This document shows, piece after piece, positions 1-9,610 of a stretch of 64,000 nucleotides of DNA (its first letter is position 1; every line of letters starts with the position of its first letter). Position numbers and translations under genes: made by a program. The notes below the pieces were generated by a model that ran no database searches, was not told the DNA's origin, and saw only the letters and a list, made by a program, of their open reading frames with translations. This stretch comes from Cichorium intybus (taxonomy: Eukaryota > Streptophyta > Magnoliopsida > Asterales > Asteraceae), in assembly GCA_023525715.1 (NCBI GenBank), contig CM042010.1:79299894-79363893 (forward strand), written 5' to 3'.

Positions 1-302
1 TCCGATATCCAGACAGAGATATACGGTTATGAGATTTATCATATATAGGAAATTATATATGAATGTATTTCTTATACGTGTTATTTGCAGACATGATTAC
101 TCACTGAGCTTTGTAGCTCACGTTATTTGTTAAATGTCCCTGCAGGTTAGCATGATCCTGATAAGGGAAAAGATAGAGTCCGTGACTAAAGAAGTGGGAC
201 TTTTAGATGCTGTCAGTAGCAGCCCGGCTTCAAAGGAGATTATGGTATTTTATACTCTCCTTGATACACTTGTAACCTTTGTTTTAAAAGCCGGGAGTTA
301 CA
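1..302 (+). mobile_element. 3' end of an LTR, truncated by the window start
   Basis: The segment ends in GGGAGTTACA exactly where satellite sequence begins, which resembles the 3' termini (GTTACA) of the other LTRs in this window. It carries the same landmark series as those LTRs: an ACTCAC motif, a perfect stem-loop TGAGCT-TTGT-AGCTCA at 105-120, then a pyrimidine stretch ending in CAGG near 142-146. The element body and target duplication lie outside the window, so family and completeness are unknown. A short open frame at 134-370 crosses the boundary into satellite and E1 and is not a gene. Confidence 0.55.
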
Positions 303-333
303 ATAACCCATCACAACCCTTCATAATTAACCA
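303..333. repeat. Remnant of the 30-bp satellite
   Basis: One unit of the TAACCC-rich satellite is caught between the upstream LTR end and E1. Its end AACCA pairs with AAGCA after E1 as a one-mismatch target-site duplication. Joining both sides without E1 gives a normal satellite reading. Confidence 0.85.
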
Positions 334-492
334 TGTAAGACCCGTTCCGCCGAGTCGCGGCCCAGACTAATCCGCGGCACGGCTTTAGGAAGAATCTAGA
401 ATCGCGTAGGATTTGTACGCGCGACGAGGTTCGAAAGAACCCGCGGCGCGGTGCGCCTCTAAGTGAAAAACCCTAATTCGGATTTAAACGCC

Positions 493-500
493 TATATAAA
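493..500 (+). promoter_or_regulatory. TATA box of the E1 LTR
   Basis: TATATAAA lies about 160 bp into the LTR and is followed by GGGACCCAGCCCTAGGG. It is kept at the matching place in the other three LTRs of this family (7275-7282, 11358-11365, 17519-17526). This fits an RNA polymerase II start about 30 bp downstream, which would mark the U3/R border. Confidence 0.7.
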
Positions 501-1312
501 GGGACCCAGCCCTAGGGTTCGTGTTTTTGGGAGTTTTCTGGAGCAGAGGCGTCTGGTTTCGGTAGATACTCTTTGGTCTCGAGGCTTTGAAGGCTTTGGG
601 AGATTAGAAGAAGGAGATCCAACGTGGGAGAAGGTTTGGGACGGATCCTGGGCATCACTCCATCCTTCAGAAGTAAGGTAAGAAGATTTACTCTTCTGAC
701 TTTTCTTTTCATCCCGTCATATGGTGTTACCCGTTGGTTTGTAGCTTTAGACGATTTGTAGCACTTAGGGTTTGGACCTAGGACATGCATGGACTTGCAT
801 GTCCATAAGGAAGTGACCTTAGGGTAGTTTCCGATCCCAGGAAGGGTGTAGAAAGGAACCCTAGCCGATTAATGTACTGTTAAGCGCTAATAGCATTCTA
901 GAATGTTACGAGCCGCGACGCAGACTGGCTATGTCAGCGGCGTGGACTCGGCTGAACCCCCGTAATTGTGCAATGGTAGCCGCGGCGCGTAGCGCAAGAA
1001 GCCACGCCGCGGCGAGCGTCTGTTTGACCCTAAGGTTTGGTTTTGACCCTGGTTTGGTGGTAAACGTTGGGTCTGACCTTTAGGCAAGTCTATAGAAGTT
1101 TAGTCAATGTTTGACATGTTGCATATGTGGGATATAGGTGTGTGGACGAGCTAGTGGAGATATTAAAGTATATCTGTGCGGTTTCGAATCAGGTGAGTAT
1201 CCTCACCTTACTATATAATGTTGCATGTTAGGCATCTTGTGTGTTATTTATAGTTATATGATTTGATCTATATCTGTGGTTATTTGTTGTTGGGCTCAAT
1301 ACTGATGCGTGT

Positions 1313-1482
1313 CCCCTCGTAGCTTTTGTATGGCGAGTTGGACTATTGCCTTGTCCCATAGCTATTGTATGATGGGCTGGGCCAAAACCGGGAACCTATA
1401 GCTGTTGTATGATGGGTAGAACCTTCCCGTGCCCATAGCTGTTGTATGTTGGACGCCCGTAGCTGTTGTATGGTGGGTAGGG
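1313..1482 (+). repeat. LTR-internal tandem motif, about five copies
   Basis: The motif GTAGCTGTTGTATGGCG, or its CATAGCTGTTGTATGATGG form, recurs about every 30-40 bp. The same cluster occurs in all four LTRs of the E1/E2 family (near 8094-8262, 12160-12330 and 18320-18490). Its retention in old copies suggests a family feature, perhaps a transcription factor binding cluster. That role is inference. Confidence 0.75.
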
Positions 1483-1545
1483 TCTGGTCGTTCTCGAGGA
1501 CGGGTTGTTTAATGTGTGGGCATGTATGGTAATTTGTGGACTCAC

Positions 1546-1560
1546 TAAGCTTTAAGCTTA
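1546..1560 (+). other. Conserved LTR stem-loop
   Basis: Stem TAAGC/GCTTA encloses a 5-nt loop directly after ACTCAC, with TTTTAGG about 20 nt downstream. The 3' LTR has the same structure at 8326-8340. Equivalents with different stem sequences occur in the other LTR families here, at 105-120, 11065-11078, 25714-25727 and, on the minus strand, 41650-41662, 49016-49028 and 55297-55309. It probably acts in RNA in the R/U5 region; the function is unknown. Confidence 0.6.
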
Positions 1561-1798
1561 CCCGTTGATTTTATAACATTTTAGGTAATTCAAATGACAA
1601 AGGGAAGGGCAAGGCTTGACGGCAGCGCATCGCTTACAAGAGATTTATGTCAATGAACTATATTTGGATTTCAAATGTTTCCGCTGTTAGTTTTAGTAAT
1701 ATGTTGAACAGTTTTATGTTTTTGGAATAAATATTTTATTGGAACCTTGGTAATAAATGATTTTTTTTTTAAATTGTGGAATTTGGGGCGTTACAAAT

Positions 1799-1810
1799 TG
1801 GTATCAGAGC
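1799..1810 (+). other. E1 primer-binding site (tRNA-iMet)
   Basis: TGGTATCAGAGC starts 4 nt after the 5' LTR end. It is the usual plant LTR-element complement to the 3' end of initiator methionine tRNA, which primes minus-strand DNA synthesis. Confidence 0.9.
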
Positions 1811-2576
1811 CTTGGTTTGAGGGATTTGGATGAACTGTATTGGGAATCCAAACTCAAACTTAGGACTGAGCAATTTTGTCAAGAAAATGTCTTTGGAAAA
1901 ATAAATTAGAGTAAAAGAAGATGCGATGCGAACCGTCAGCCGAGCTCATGTAAGTTTTGTGATTCCCAATTACCCATGCCAAGTTTGTGTTATGTAATAA
2001 AATGTATTGTGCTAGGATGTAAAATTGCCTGGATAATATACTCTGTAGACTGTTTTGTACCTTATGTGCGGCTTTAGAATTTTATGCTATTGTCGTTAGG
2101 TTGCTTAGTGAATGCTGGTAGGTTATATACAATTAGGGTAAGATAGCCTAAGAATTCTTGGTCTGGCCTTACTGGCTGCTCCTTGTTTGGTTGTGACTTT
2201 AGGGTAGATCAGTTATTCAAACGTCTATCTTATTCCTGATTGTGTACGACTGTGCGTCCGTGAGGTGACTCGACGACATTAGCAGTAGTTCTCTTAGGCA
2301 CGTGTGGGATGGAGAATTAAGTTAATGATTAGGCACCACGGTGCATGATCACAGGATTCATAGGAAGTGGTTTTAGTGTGTATGACATTTTAGGAGGATG
2401 ATTGACGAACTTGGAACAAGGGAGAATAGGTGTGGAAGGTAGTACCAGGCAAGTATTACCGAAAGCACAGGATTCACGCTTGAGTCAAGAGTAGTCAACC
2501 AAAGTCCTAGTAGGTCAAATAATTAGGTAGATAGGAGCAACCCGGGTATTGATATTAAATTATTGCACATTTCTGA
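1811..2576 (+). other. E1 untranslated leader
   Basis: About 770 nt lie between the primer site and the gag start and show no credible coding frame. The leader of E2 is clearly homologous (for example the GATGCGATGCGAACCGTCA block near 1920 and 12900). The last part carries the hairpin described separately. A packaging function would be expected here; that is inference. Confidence 0.7.
2438..2460 (+). other. Leader hairpin upstream of gag, E1 copy
   Basis: GGTAGTAC (2438-2445) pairs with GTATTACC (2453-2460), with one G-U pair, around a 7-nt loop. The element sits 117 nt before the gag ATG. E2 (13462-13484) and E3 (19277-19300) have equivalent hairpins whose loops contain the self-complementary GGGCCC; here the loop is degraded to CAGGCAA. 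Confidence 0.6.
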
Positions 2577-3632
2577 ATGGCAATCACTCGAAGTAATGGT
2601 GGACCAGATGCGGGTGCCTCGAGTGGGGGAGGACCGACTGATGAAAATCTCCGCAACCTGATAGCGGATGAGGTTTCGCGAGAAGTGTTGGCTGTGATAC
2701 CTCAGTTCTTTGGTACTATTAAAGCTGAGCTATGGGCAATGCTCGAGGAGCGACTGGCTACTCAGGGCTCGTCAAGGGCCAGGGATGCAAACTATAAGGA
2801 CTTTTCGGCTTGTTCGCCTCCGATGTTCGATGGGGGCAGGGATCCGATTTTTAGCATGCGGTGGATTTCCGTGGTGGAGGGTGCTTTCCGCACATGTTCT
2901 TGTCCTAAGATCTCCAAGATAACGTTTGCGGCGAATCTTTTGAGAGAGGGTGCGAAGGATTGGTGGGAGATACGAATGAAAGATCTCACTCCTGCTCAGT
3001 TGGATGCTATTACGTGGCCGCAATTCAAGGAACAATTCAAACTGGAGTATGTTCCACAGGTGGAAATGGAGCGCTTGGCGCAGGAATACCTGAATCTGAC
3101 CCAGACCACTGAGACGGTGACGGAGATCACCAAAAAGTTTAATGAGCGAGCACTATTCTGTCCAGAAATTTCGGCAACTGAGCGCATGAGGATGACTCGA
3201 TATTTGGCGATGCTTCGCACAGACATTCGGGAATTTGTGTCTGCTGCTAGGCACCAAACTCTTACTGATATGATAGCGGCCGCTCGGGCCCGAGAGTTGG
3301 AATTGGAAACCCAACAAAGGCAGCAGTGTCCGGCGTCTACTCAGACTCCGCAGGCGTCAAAGAAATTTCGAGGGGCAGATCAGGGAAAGCAAGGGCAAAA
3401 GAGCCATGGTAAGTGTAGTAAATGTGGAAGGAATCATGAGGGGCGTTGCTGGGTGTTAATATGCCATAAGTGCGGAAAGGAGGGCCACTATGCTAAAGAT
3501 TGTAGGCAAGAGGTCAAGATTTGTTTTAATTGTAATCAGGTAGGCCACTTCAAGGCCCAGTGTCCCTGTCTGACTCAGGGAGTGGTTCAGAATCCAGCAT
3601 GCACTACTCTCCGAATTACCGATGGTAGGTAG
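2577..3632 (+). CDS. gag: E1 Gag (capsid and nucleocapsid), 351 residues to a premature TAG
   Basis: This is the structural protein that would form the virus-like particle. Residues about 75-250 match the plant retrotransposon gag domain, with DWWE and the WPQFKEQF segment. The C-terminal part has a degenerate zinc knuckle at about residue 280 and two canonical CX2CX4HX4C knuckles at 296-309 and 316-329, which bind RNA. The ATG at 2577 is the first in frame and follows a stop-rich leader. The frame ends at TAG 3630-3632, but recognisable coding sequence continues beyond it and, across a probable intron, into protease. I read the TAG as a nonsense mutation in a gag-pol frame rather than a natural end. 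Confidence 0.85.
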   Translation: MAITRSNGGPDAGASSGGGPTDENLRNLIADEVSREVLAVIPQFFGTIKAELWAMLEERLATQGSSRARDANYKDFSACSPPMFDGGRDPIFSMRWISVVEGAFRTCSCPKISKITFAANLLREGAKDWWEIRMKDLTPAQLDAITWPQFKEQFKLEYVPQVEMERLAQEYLNLTQTTETVTEITKKFNERALFCPEISATERMRMTRYLAMLRTDIREFVSAARHQTLTDMIAAARARELELETQQRQQCPASTQTPQASKKFRGADQGKQGQKSHGKCSKCGRNHEGRCWVLICHKCGKEGHYAKDCRQEVKICFNCNQVGHFKAQCPCLTQGVVQNPACTTLRITDGR

Positions 3633-3717
3633 GGGAAAGGGGAAGCCCCTAAGACCAAGGGTCGAGCATTCGTCATGACCGCCGAGGAGGCACAGGATGC
3701 GCCCGACATCGTCACGG

Positions 3718-3785
3718 GTACTCTTTCTTTACTTGCCTCGTGGTTGTAGTGTGTGTACTTAATGTGTCTATTATGTTTTGATTAG
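3718..3785 (+). other. Probable spliceosomal intron between gag and protease (E1)
   Basis: The 68-nt segment begins GTACTC and ends TTTTGATTAG. Removing it joins VTG to TFLV in one frame leading directly to the protease DTGAS motif. The segment itself contains stops and its length is not a multiple of three, so unspliced RNA would lose the frame. E3 has a GT...AG segment at the same protein position (20551-20640). Confidence 0.65.
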
Positions 3786-4243
3786 GAACTTTCTTAGTCA
3801 ACTCTACGCCTACCTTTGTACAGTTTGATACGGGTGCTAGTCAATCTTTTGTGTCTGCCGTGTTGGGGAAGGGTTTCGGTATTGCTTTAGGAACTCTTCA
3901 TCGGCCGTTAGAAGTAGAAATTACGGATGATAAAACCGTGCAAGCGACTAGTGTTTATCGGGGATGTGAAGTAGTGATTCAAGGAATAAAGTTTCCGATC
4001 GATCTCATCTCTATACCGTTGAGTGACTCTTGAGTCATCATCGGTATGGATTGGTTGGGTCAGCATGAATCATGGATTTATTGTAAGAACAAACGAGTGT
4101 GGATTCAAACCCCAAGTGGGGGAGAGCTGGTTGTGCAGGGCCAGAGAAAGAATCGAGGTGCAGTTTTCTGTTCAGCTGCTAGGGCACGCAGACATTTTCA
4201 GCATGGAGGTTGGGGATTTGTGGCTTATGTTTTAGACGCGTGA
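3786..4243 (+). pseudogene. E1 aspartic protease domain, broken
   Basis: This is the retroviral-type aspartic protease that would process the polyprotein. The active-site motif F-D-T-G-A-S starts at about 3824 (Asp codon 3827-3829), followed by QSFVS. The flap region and the distal IIGMDWL motif follow around 4040. In-frame TGA codons at 4031-4033 and 4241-4243 break it; both are one C-to-T change from CGA. Because of the TGA at 4031 no full protease can be made. Sequence on both sides of each stop stays in one frame, so the damage is point mutation and not rearrangement. Confidence 0.85.
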
Positions 4244-4975
4244 GAAAAGAAGCCACAGCAGAAAGCAGGTGCTATACCGGTGGTTCGGGATTTTCCTGAT
4301 GTTTTTCCCGAGGACCTGCCTGGTGTGCCGCCAGAGAGATAGGTGGAATTTAAGATCGACTTAACTCCCGGTGTGGCTCCAATAGCTAAAGCACCGTATC
4401 GTCTTGCGCCTCCAGAGATGCTGGAGGAGTCTATTCAACTTCAGGAGTTACTGGATAAGGGATTTATTTGACCAAGTTGCTCACCGTGGGGAGTGCCTAT
4501 TTTGTTTGTTAAGAAGAAGGATGGTTCCAATAGGATGTGCATAGACTATCGTGAGCTGAACAAGCTTACGGTGAAGAATCGATATCCATTACCTCGGATC
4601 GATGACTTATTCGATCAACTGCAGGGCGCCTCGTGGTTCTCAAAAATTGATTTGCGGTCAGGATACCATCAAATGCGAGTACGGGAGAAAGACATCCCGA
4701 AAATGGCTTTTAGGACGAGGTACGACCACTTCGAGTTTGTAGTGATGCCGTTTGGACTGACCAATGCCCTTGCAGCTTTTATGGATTTAATGAATCGGGT
4801 GTGTCGGCCGATGTTGGATCGGTCGGTTATAGTCTTCATTGACGATATCATAGTTTACTCTCGGAACAGGGAACAACACGAACAACATTTAAGGAAAGTA
4901 TTAGAGACCCTAAGGAAGGAGAAACTTTATGCAAAATTATCTAAGTGTGACTTTTGGCGGCGGGAGGTCTAGTTT
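4244..4975 (+). pseudogene. E1 reverse transcriptase domain, broken
   Basis: The segment covers the linker FPDVFPEDLPG and the RT core. Recognisable blocks are APYRLAP, PILFVKKKDG, the IDYRELN block, FSKIDLRSGYH (first catalytic Asp), VMPFGLTNA and FIDD at 4835-4846, the YXDD-type catalytic box. In-frame stops lie at 4340-4342 (TAG), 4469-4471 (TGA) and 4970-4972 (TAG), leaving only 4493-4972 as a 159-residue open stretch. Next to E3 it is somewhat better preserved in the fingers and palm. It would copy element RNA into DNA in cytoplasmic particles. Confidence 0.9.
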
Positions 4976-5650
4976 TTAGGTCACATCGTTAACGAGCAAG
5001 GAATCATGGTAGACCCGGCTAAGGTGGAGGCCGTGATTCGGTGGGAGGTTCCGAAGACTCCCTCGGAGATTAGAAGTTTCTTGGGTCTGGCTGGTTATTA
5101 TCGTCGTTTCATTCAAGACTTCTCAAAGGTTGTGGTACCTTTGACTCGGCTAACTAAGAAAAATGCTGCTTTTTGGTGGGGTGATGAGCAGCAGCAGGCT
5201 TTTGAGACTTTACGGCGGAAATTATGTGAAGCTCCGGTTTTGACTTTGCCTGAAGGCATGGAGGACATGGTAGTTTATTGTGATGCATCTATCTCGGGTT
5301 TGGGGGCAGTTTTGATGCAACGAGGTAGGGTGATTGCTTACGCCTCGCGACAGTTGAAACCCCATGAGGCTAACTACCCTACTCATGATTTGGAATTGGG
5401 AGCGGTGGTCTTCGCTCTCAAGATTTGGAGACATTATTTGTATGGAGTGAAGTGCACCATCTACACGGACCACAAGAGTTTGAAGTATCTGATGGATCAG
5501 GCAAATCTTAATATGAGGCAGAGGAGATGGCTGGATGTATTGAAAGATTATGATTGTGAGATACACTATCATCCTGGAAAGGCCAATGTGGTAGCGGATG
5601 CGTTTCGTAAGGCTTCAGGTACACCCCTTCGGGGCGTATGTCTAAGGATG
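4976..5650 (+). pseudogene. E1 RT connection and RNase H domain
   Basis: Open from 5006 as part of a 318-residue stretch to 5962. The connection carries RSFLGLAGYYRRFI. RNase H follows with the catalytic residues visible: Asp in VVYCDAS near 5280, Glu in HDLELGAVVFAL near 5395, and Asp in YTDHKSLKYL near 5467. The HYHPGKANVVADA block closes it near 5600; the usual LSR of that block is changed to FRK. The domain would degrade the RNA strand during reverse transcription. It is open here but cut off from RT by the TAG at 4970. Confidence 0.85.
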
Positions 5651-7098
5651 ACAATTGTGACACCGCTGCTTGAGCTGATTAGGAAAGCCCAGGTGGAAGC
5701 AAGCAAGAACGAGAATCCGAAAGGTGAGAGAATTGTGGGTCAGTTGGCAGCTATGGTCAAAGATAGTAGAGACCTGTTAACTTGTCATGAGAGGATTTGG
5801 GTGTCGAAGCTGGGCGGGGTTCGTCAAACCCTATTGGAGGAGGCACATAAATCCAAGTTCTCTATCCACCCTAGAGCAACTAAAATGTATAGGGATCTGC
5901 GCGAATATTATTGGTGGCAAGGCATGAAAAGGGAAGTAGCGTGGTTTGTCGAAAATGCATGACCTGTCGTAGGGTCAAGGCCTAGCACCAACGGCGTCAT
6001 GGTAGCTTGCAGCCTCTCGAGATCCGAGAATGGAAATGGGAGCATATCACAATGGATTTCATCACAAAGTTGCCAAGAACCCCTCGACATAAGGACACTA
6101 TTTGGGTTATCATGGATAGGTTGACTAAAAAGTGCTCATTTCTTCCCCATCCAAGAGACTTGCTCTGCAAAGGAGTTGGCTAAGGTCTACGTAGATGAGA
6201 TTATCTCTCGGCATGGTATACCGGTCTCGGTGATATCCGACCGGGATGTCCGATTTACGTCTAGGTTTTGGAAGAAGTTTCATGAGGAATTAGGCACTCG
6301 CCTTCATTTCAGCACAGCATATCATCCTCAGACGGATGGGCAGAGTGAAAGGACGATTCAAACGCTGGAGGATATGCTTAGGGCATGTGTCATCGATTTT
6401 GGCGGGAGTTGGGATTCCCATCTCCCTTTAGCTGAGTTTTCTTACAATAACAGTTATCATGCGAGCATTGGCAGGGCTCCCTTTGAAATGTTGTACGGAA
6501 GGAAATGTCGGACACCTATTTGCTGGGGCGAGGTTGGCCAGCAGGTATTGGGTAGTACTGAGGTAGTGCTTAAGACAACTGAGTTAATTCAGAGGGTTCG
6601 GGAGAGATTGTTATCGGCTCAAAGTCGACAGAAAAGTTATGCGGATAGGCGACGGTCCGATCTCGAGTTTCAAGTTGGGGATTATGTTCTTCTTAAGGTG
6701 TCACCTTGGAAGGGAGTTATTCGTTTTAGGAAGCGAGGAAAGCTTGGCCCTAGGTACATTGGACCATATCGAATTGTCGCCCGAGTAGGTAAGGTAGCTT
6801 ACCGGTTGGAGCTGCCCGAGCAGCTTAGGCAGATTCACAACTCAGAAAGTGTATTATCGAGGAATCTACAATCGTGCCTTTGGAGGATATCCAGTTAGAC
6901 GAAAGTCTAAATTATGTGGAGCGACCAATTGCCATCATTGAAAGGAAGATAAAGACTTTACGAAATAAAACAATAGGATTAGTTAAGGTTCAGTGGCAAC
7001 ATCGAAAAGGGTCTGAGTAGACTTGGGAACCGGAGGATGAAATGAGGAGGCATTATCCAGAATTATTTACCTGCGCGGATTTTGGGGACGAAATCTAG
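5651..7098 (+). pseudogene. E1 integrase with C-terminal chromodomain, frameshifted
   Basis: The HHCC zinc-binding part is visible around 5840-5970, then the catalytic core: Asp at 6055-6057 (MDFIT), Asp in ISDRD near 6236 and Glu in GQSER near 6340. GKLGPRYIGPY near 6740 is the GPY/F motif. The chromodomain lies at about 6920-7080. One nucleotide is missing near 5951-5956, one A is gained in the run at 6127-6131, and about 19 nt are lost at 6841. A TAG at 7018-7020 replaces a Trp codon in the chromodomain. The best open part is 6176-6898. Integrase would insert the DNA copy, and the chromodomain would steer it to marked chromatin. Confidence 0.88.
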
Positions 7099-7100
7099 TT

Positions 7101-7114
7101 AAGTGGGGGAGAAT
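7101..7114 (+). other. E1 polypurine tract
   Basis: AAGTGGGGGAGAAT directly precedes the 3' LTR and would prime plus-strand synthesis. E2 has the same sequence with one change. Confidence 0.85.
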
Positions 7115-8577
7115 TGTAAGACCCGTTCCGCCGAGTCGCGGCCCGGACTAATCCGCGACGCGGCTTTAGGGAGAATCTAGAATCGCGTAGGATTTGTACG
7201 CACGATGCGGTTCGAAAGAACCCGCGGCGCGATGCGCTTCTAAGGTGAAAAACCCTAATTCGGATTTATACGCCTATATAAAGGGACCCAGCCCTAGGGT
7301 TCGTGTTTTGGGAGTTTTCTGGAGCAAAGGCGTCTGGTTTCGGCAGATACTCTTTGGTCTCGAGGCTTTGAAGGCTTTGGGAGATTAGAAGAAGGAGATC
7401 CAACGCGGGCGAAGGTTTGGGACGGATCGTGGGCATAACTCCGTCCTTCAGAAGTAAGGTAAGAAGATTTACTCTTCTGACTTTTCTTTTCATCTCTCAT
7501 ATGGTGTTACCCGTTGGTTTGTAGCTTTAGACGATTTGTAGCACTTAGGGTTTGGACCAAGGACATGCATGGACTTGCATGTCCATAAGGAAGTGACCTT
7601 AGGGTAGTTTCTGATCCCAGGAAGGGTGTAGAAAGGAACCCTAGCCGATTGATGTACTGTTAAGCGCTAAAAACATTCTGGAATGTTACGAGCCGCGACG
7701 CGGACTGGCTATGTCAGAGGCGCGGACTCGGCTGAACCCCCGTAATTGTGCAATGGTAGCCGCGGCGCGTAGGGCGAGAAGCCACGCCGCGGCGAGCGTC
7801 TGTTTGAACCTAAGGTTTGGTTTTGACCCTGGTTTGGTGGTAAACGTTGGGTCTGACCTTTAGGCAAGTCTATAGAAGTTTAGTAAGTGCTTGACATGTT
7901 GTATATGTGGGATATATGTGTGTGGACGAGCTAGTGGAGATATTAAAGTATATCTGTGCGGTTTCGAATCAGGTGACTATCCTCACCTTACTATATGATG
8001 TTGCATGTTAGGCATCTTGTGTGTTATTTATAGTTATATGATTTGCTCTATATCTGTGGTTATTTGTTGTTGGGCTCAGTACTGATGCGTGTCCCCTCGT
8101 AGCTGTTGTATGGCGAGTTGGAATATTGCCTAGTCCCATAGCTGTTGTATGATGGGCTGGGCCAAAATCGGGAACCCATAGCTGTTGTATGATGGGTAGA
8201 ACCTTCCCGTATCCATAGCTGTTGTATGTTGGACGCCCGTAGCTGTTGTATGGCGGGTAGGGTTGGGTCGTTTTCGAGGACGGGTTGTTTAATGTGTAGG
8301 CATGTATGGTAATTTATGGACTCACTAAGCTTTAAGCTTACCCGTTGATTTTATAACATTTTAGGTAATTCAAATAACAAAGGGAAGGGCAAGGCTTGAC
8401 GGCAGCGCATCGCTTACAAGAGATTTATGTCAATGAACTATATTAGTATTTCAAATGTTTCCGCTGTTAGCTTTAGTAATATGTTGAACAGTTTTATGTT
8501 TTTTGGAATAAATATTTTATTGGAACCTTGGTAATAAATGATTCTTTTTTTTAAATTGTGGAATTTGGGGCGTTACA
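7115..8577 (+). repeat. E1 3' LTR (1463 bp)
   Basis: It begins TGTAAGACCC after the polypurine tract and ends CGTTACA before satellite. It carries the same TATA box (7275-7282), tandem motif and stem-loop (8326-8340) as the 5' copy. Many of the differences between the two are C/T or G/A changes in the GC-rich first part. The flank AAGCA matches AACCA before the 5' LTR in four of five bases. Confidence 0.95.
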
Positions 8578-9245
8578 AAGCATAACCCATCACAACCCTT
8601 CATAATTGTCCATAACCCATCGCAACCTTGCATAATGGTCCGTAACCATAACAACCCTTCATAATGATCAATAACCCATCATAACCTTCATAATGGTCCA
8701 TAACCTATCACACCCATCATAATAGTCCATAACCTATACAACCCTTCACAATGGTCCATAACCCATCACAACCCTTTCTAATGGTCCTTAACCCCTCACA
8801 ACCCTTCATAATGGTCCATAACCCATCGCAACCCTACATAATGGAACATAACCATAACAACCCTTCATAATGGTCCATAACCCATACAAACCTTCATAAT
8901 GGTCCATAACCCATCACAACCCCTCATAAAGGTCCGTAACCCAACACAACCCTTTTTATGGTCCATAACACATCACAACTCTTCATAATTTGACCATAAC
9001 CTATCCCAACCCTTCATAATGGTCCTTAACCCATCATAACCCTTCATAGTGGTCCATAACCCGTCATAATCTTCATAATGGTCCATAACCCATCACAACC
9101 CTTTATAATGGTCCATAACCCATCATAATCCTTCATAATTGAGCATAATCCATCACAACCCTTGATTGTCCATAACCCTGCACAACCCTTTCTATGGTCC
9201 ATAACCGATCACAACACTTGATAATTGATCAAAACTTATCACAAC
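8578..9245. repeat. 30-bp satellite block between E1 and E3
   Basis: About 22 tandem units of the CCATAACCC / CACAACCC / TTCATAATGG type, with frequent single-base changes and small deletions. No gene. It continues the array interrupted by E1 on the left and by E3 on the right; ACAAC at its right edge is the E3 target duplication. Confidence 0.9.
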
Positions 9246-9524
9246 TGTAACGCCCGGTTTTTTCGGGTACCTTTATTTATTTTATTTAATTAATTATGTG
9301 ATCTTATATTAATTCACTTAATTAAGATCTGATTAATTAAAATATTGTGCTTATAATTATTGTCATCTTTTAATCATATAATTAAGTCCATGGGTTTTAT
9401 TGCCAAACCCAATTAGAGCTTAAGTATTTTCTAGCCCAAAGGCTTAAGTGCTTAGCCCATTTAACCTAGTATATTAGGGTTCAAAACCCTAATTTCCTTC
9501 ATTTCACCCCTCCCTCTCCCTCAC

Positions 9525-9610
<86 letters not shown>

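Larger units (their letters stand above)
334..1795 (+). repeat. E1 5' LTR (1462 bp)
   Basis: The boundaries are TGTAAGACCC at the start and GGCGTTACA at the end, the latter immediately before the primer site. The first 150 bp are GC-rich with repeated CCGCGG/CGCGGCGCG blocks, followed by a TATA box, a short tandem motif and a stem-loop. The short open frames here (for example 463-681) recur in the 3' LTR in altered form and show no protein family; I treat them as non-coding. Confidence 0.95.
334..8577 (+). mobile_element. E1: full-length Ty3/gypsy chromovirus LTR retrotransposon, decayed
   Basis: This 8.2-kb element has LTRs at 334-1795 and 7115-8577, both TG...CA, a tRNA-iMet primer site, a polypurine tract and domains in the order gag, protease, RT, RNase H, integrase, chromodomain. 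That order and the chromodomain place it among Ty3/gypsy chromoviruses; its sequence style suggests the Tekay/Del lineage. The LTRs differ by a few percent by eye. The target duplication is AACCA/AAGCA in satellite. Seven internal stops and at least three frameshifts break the polyprotein, so this copy cannot be autonomous. Confidence 0.95.
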
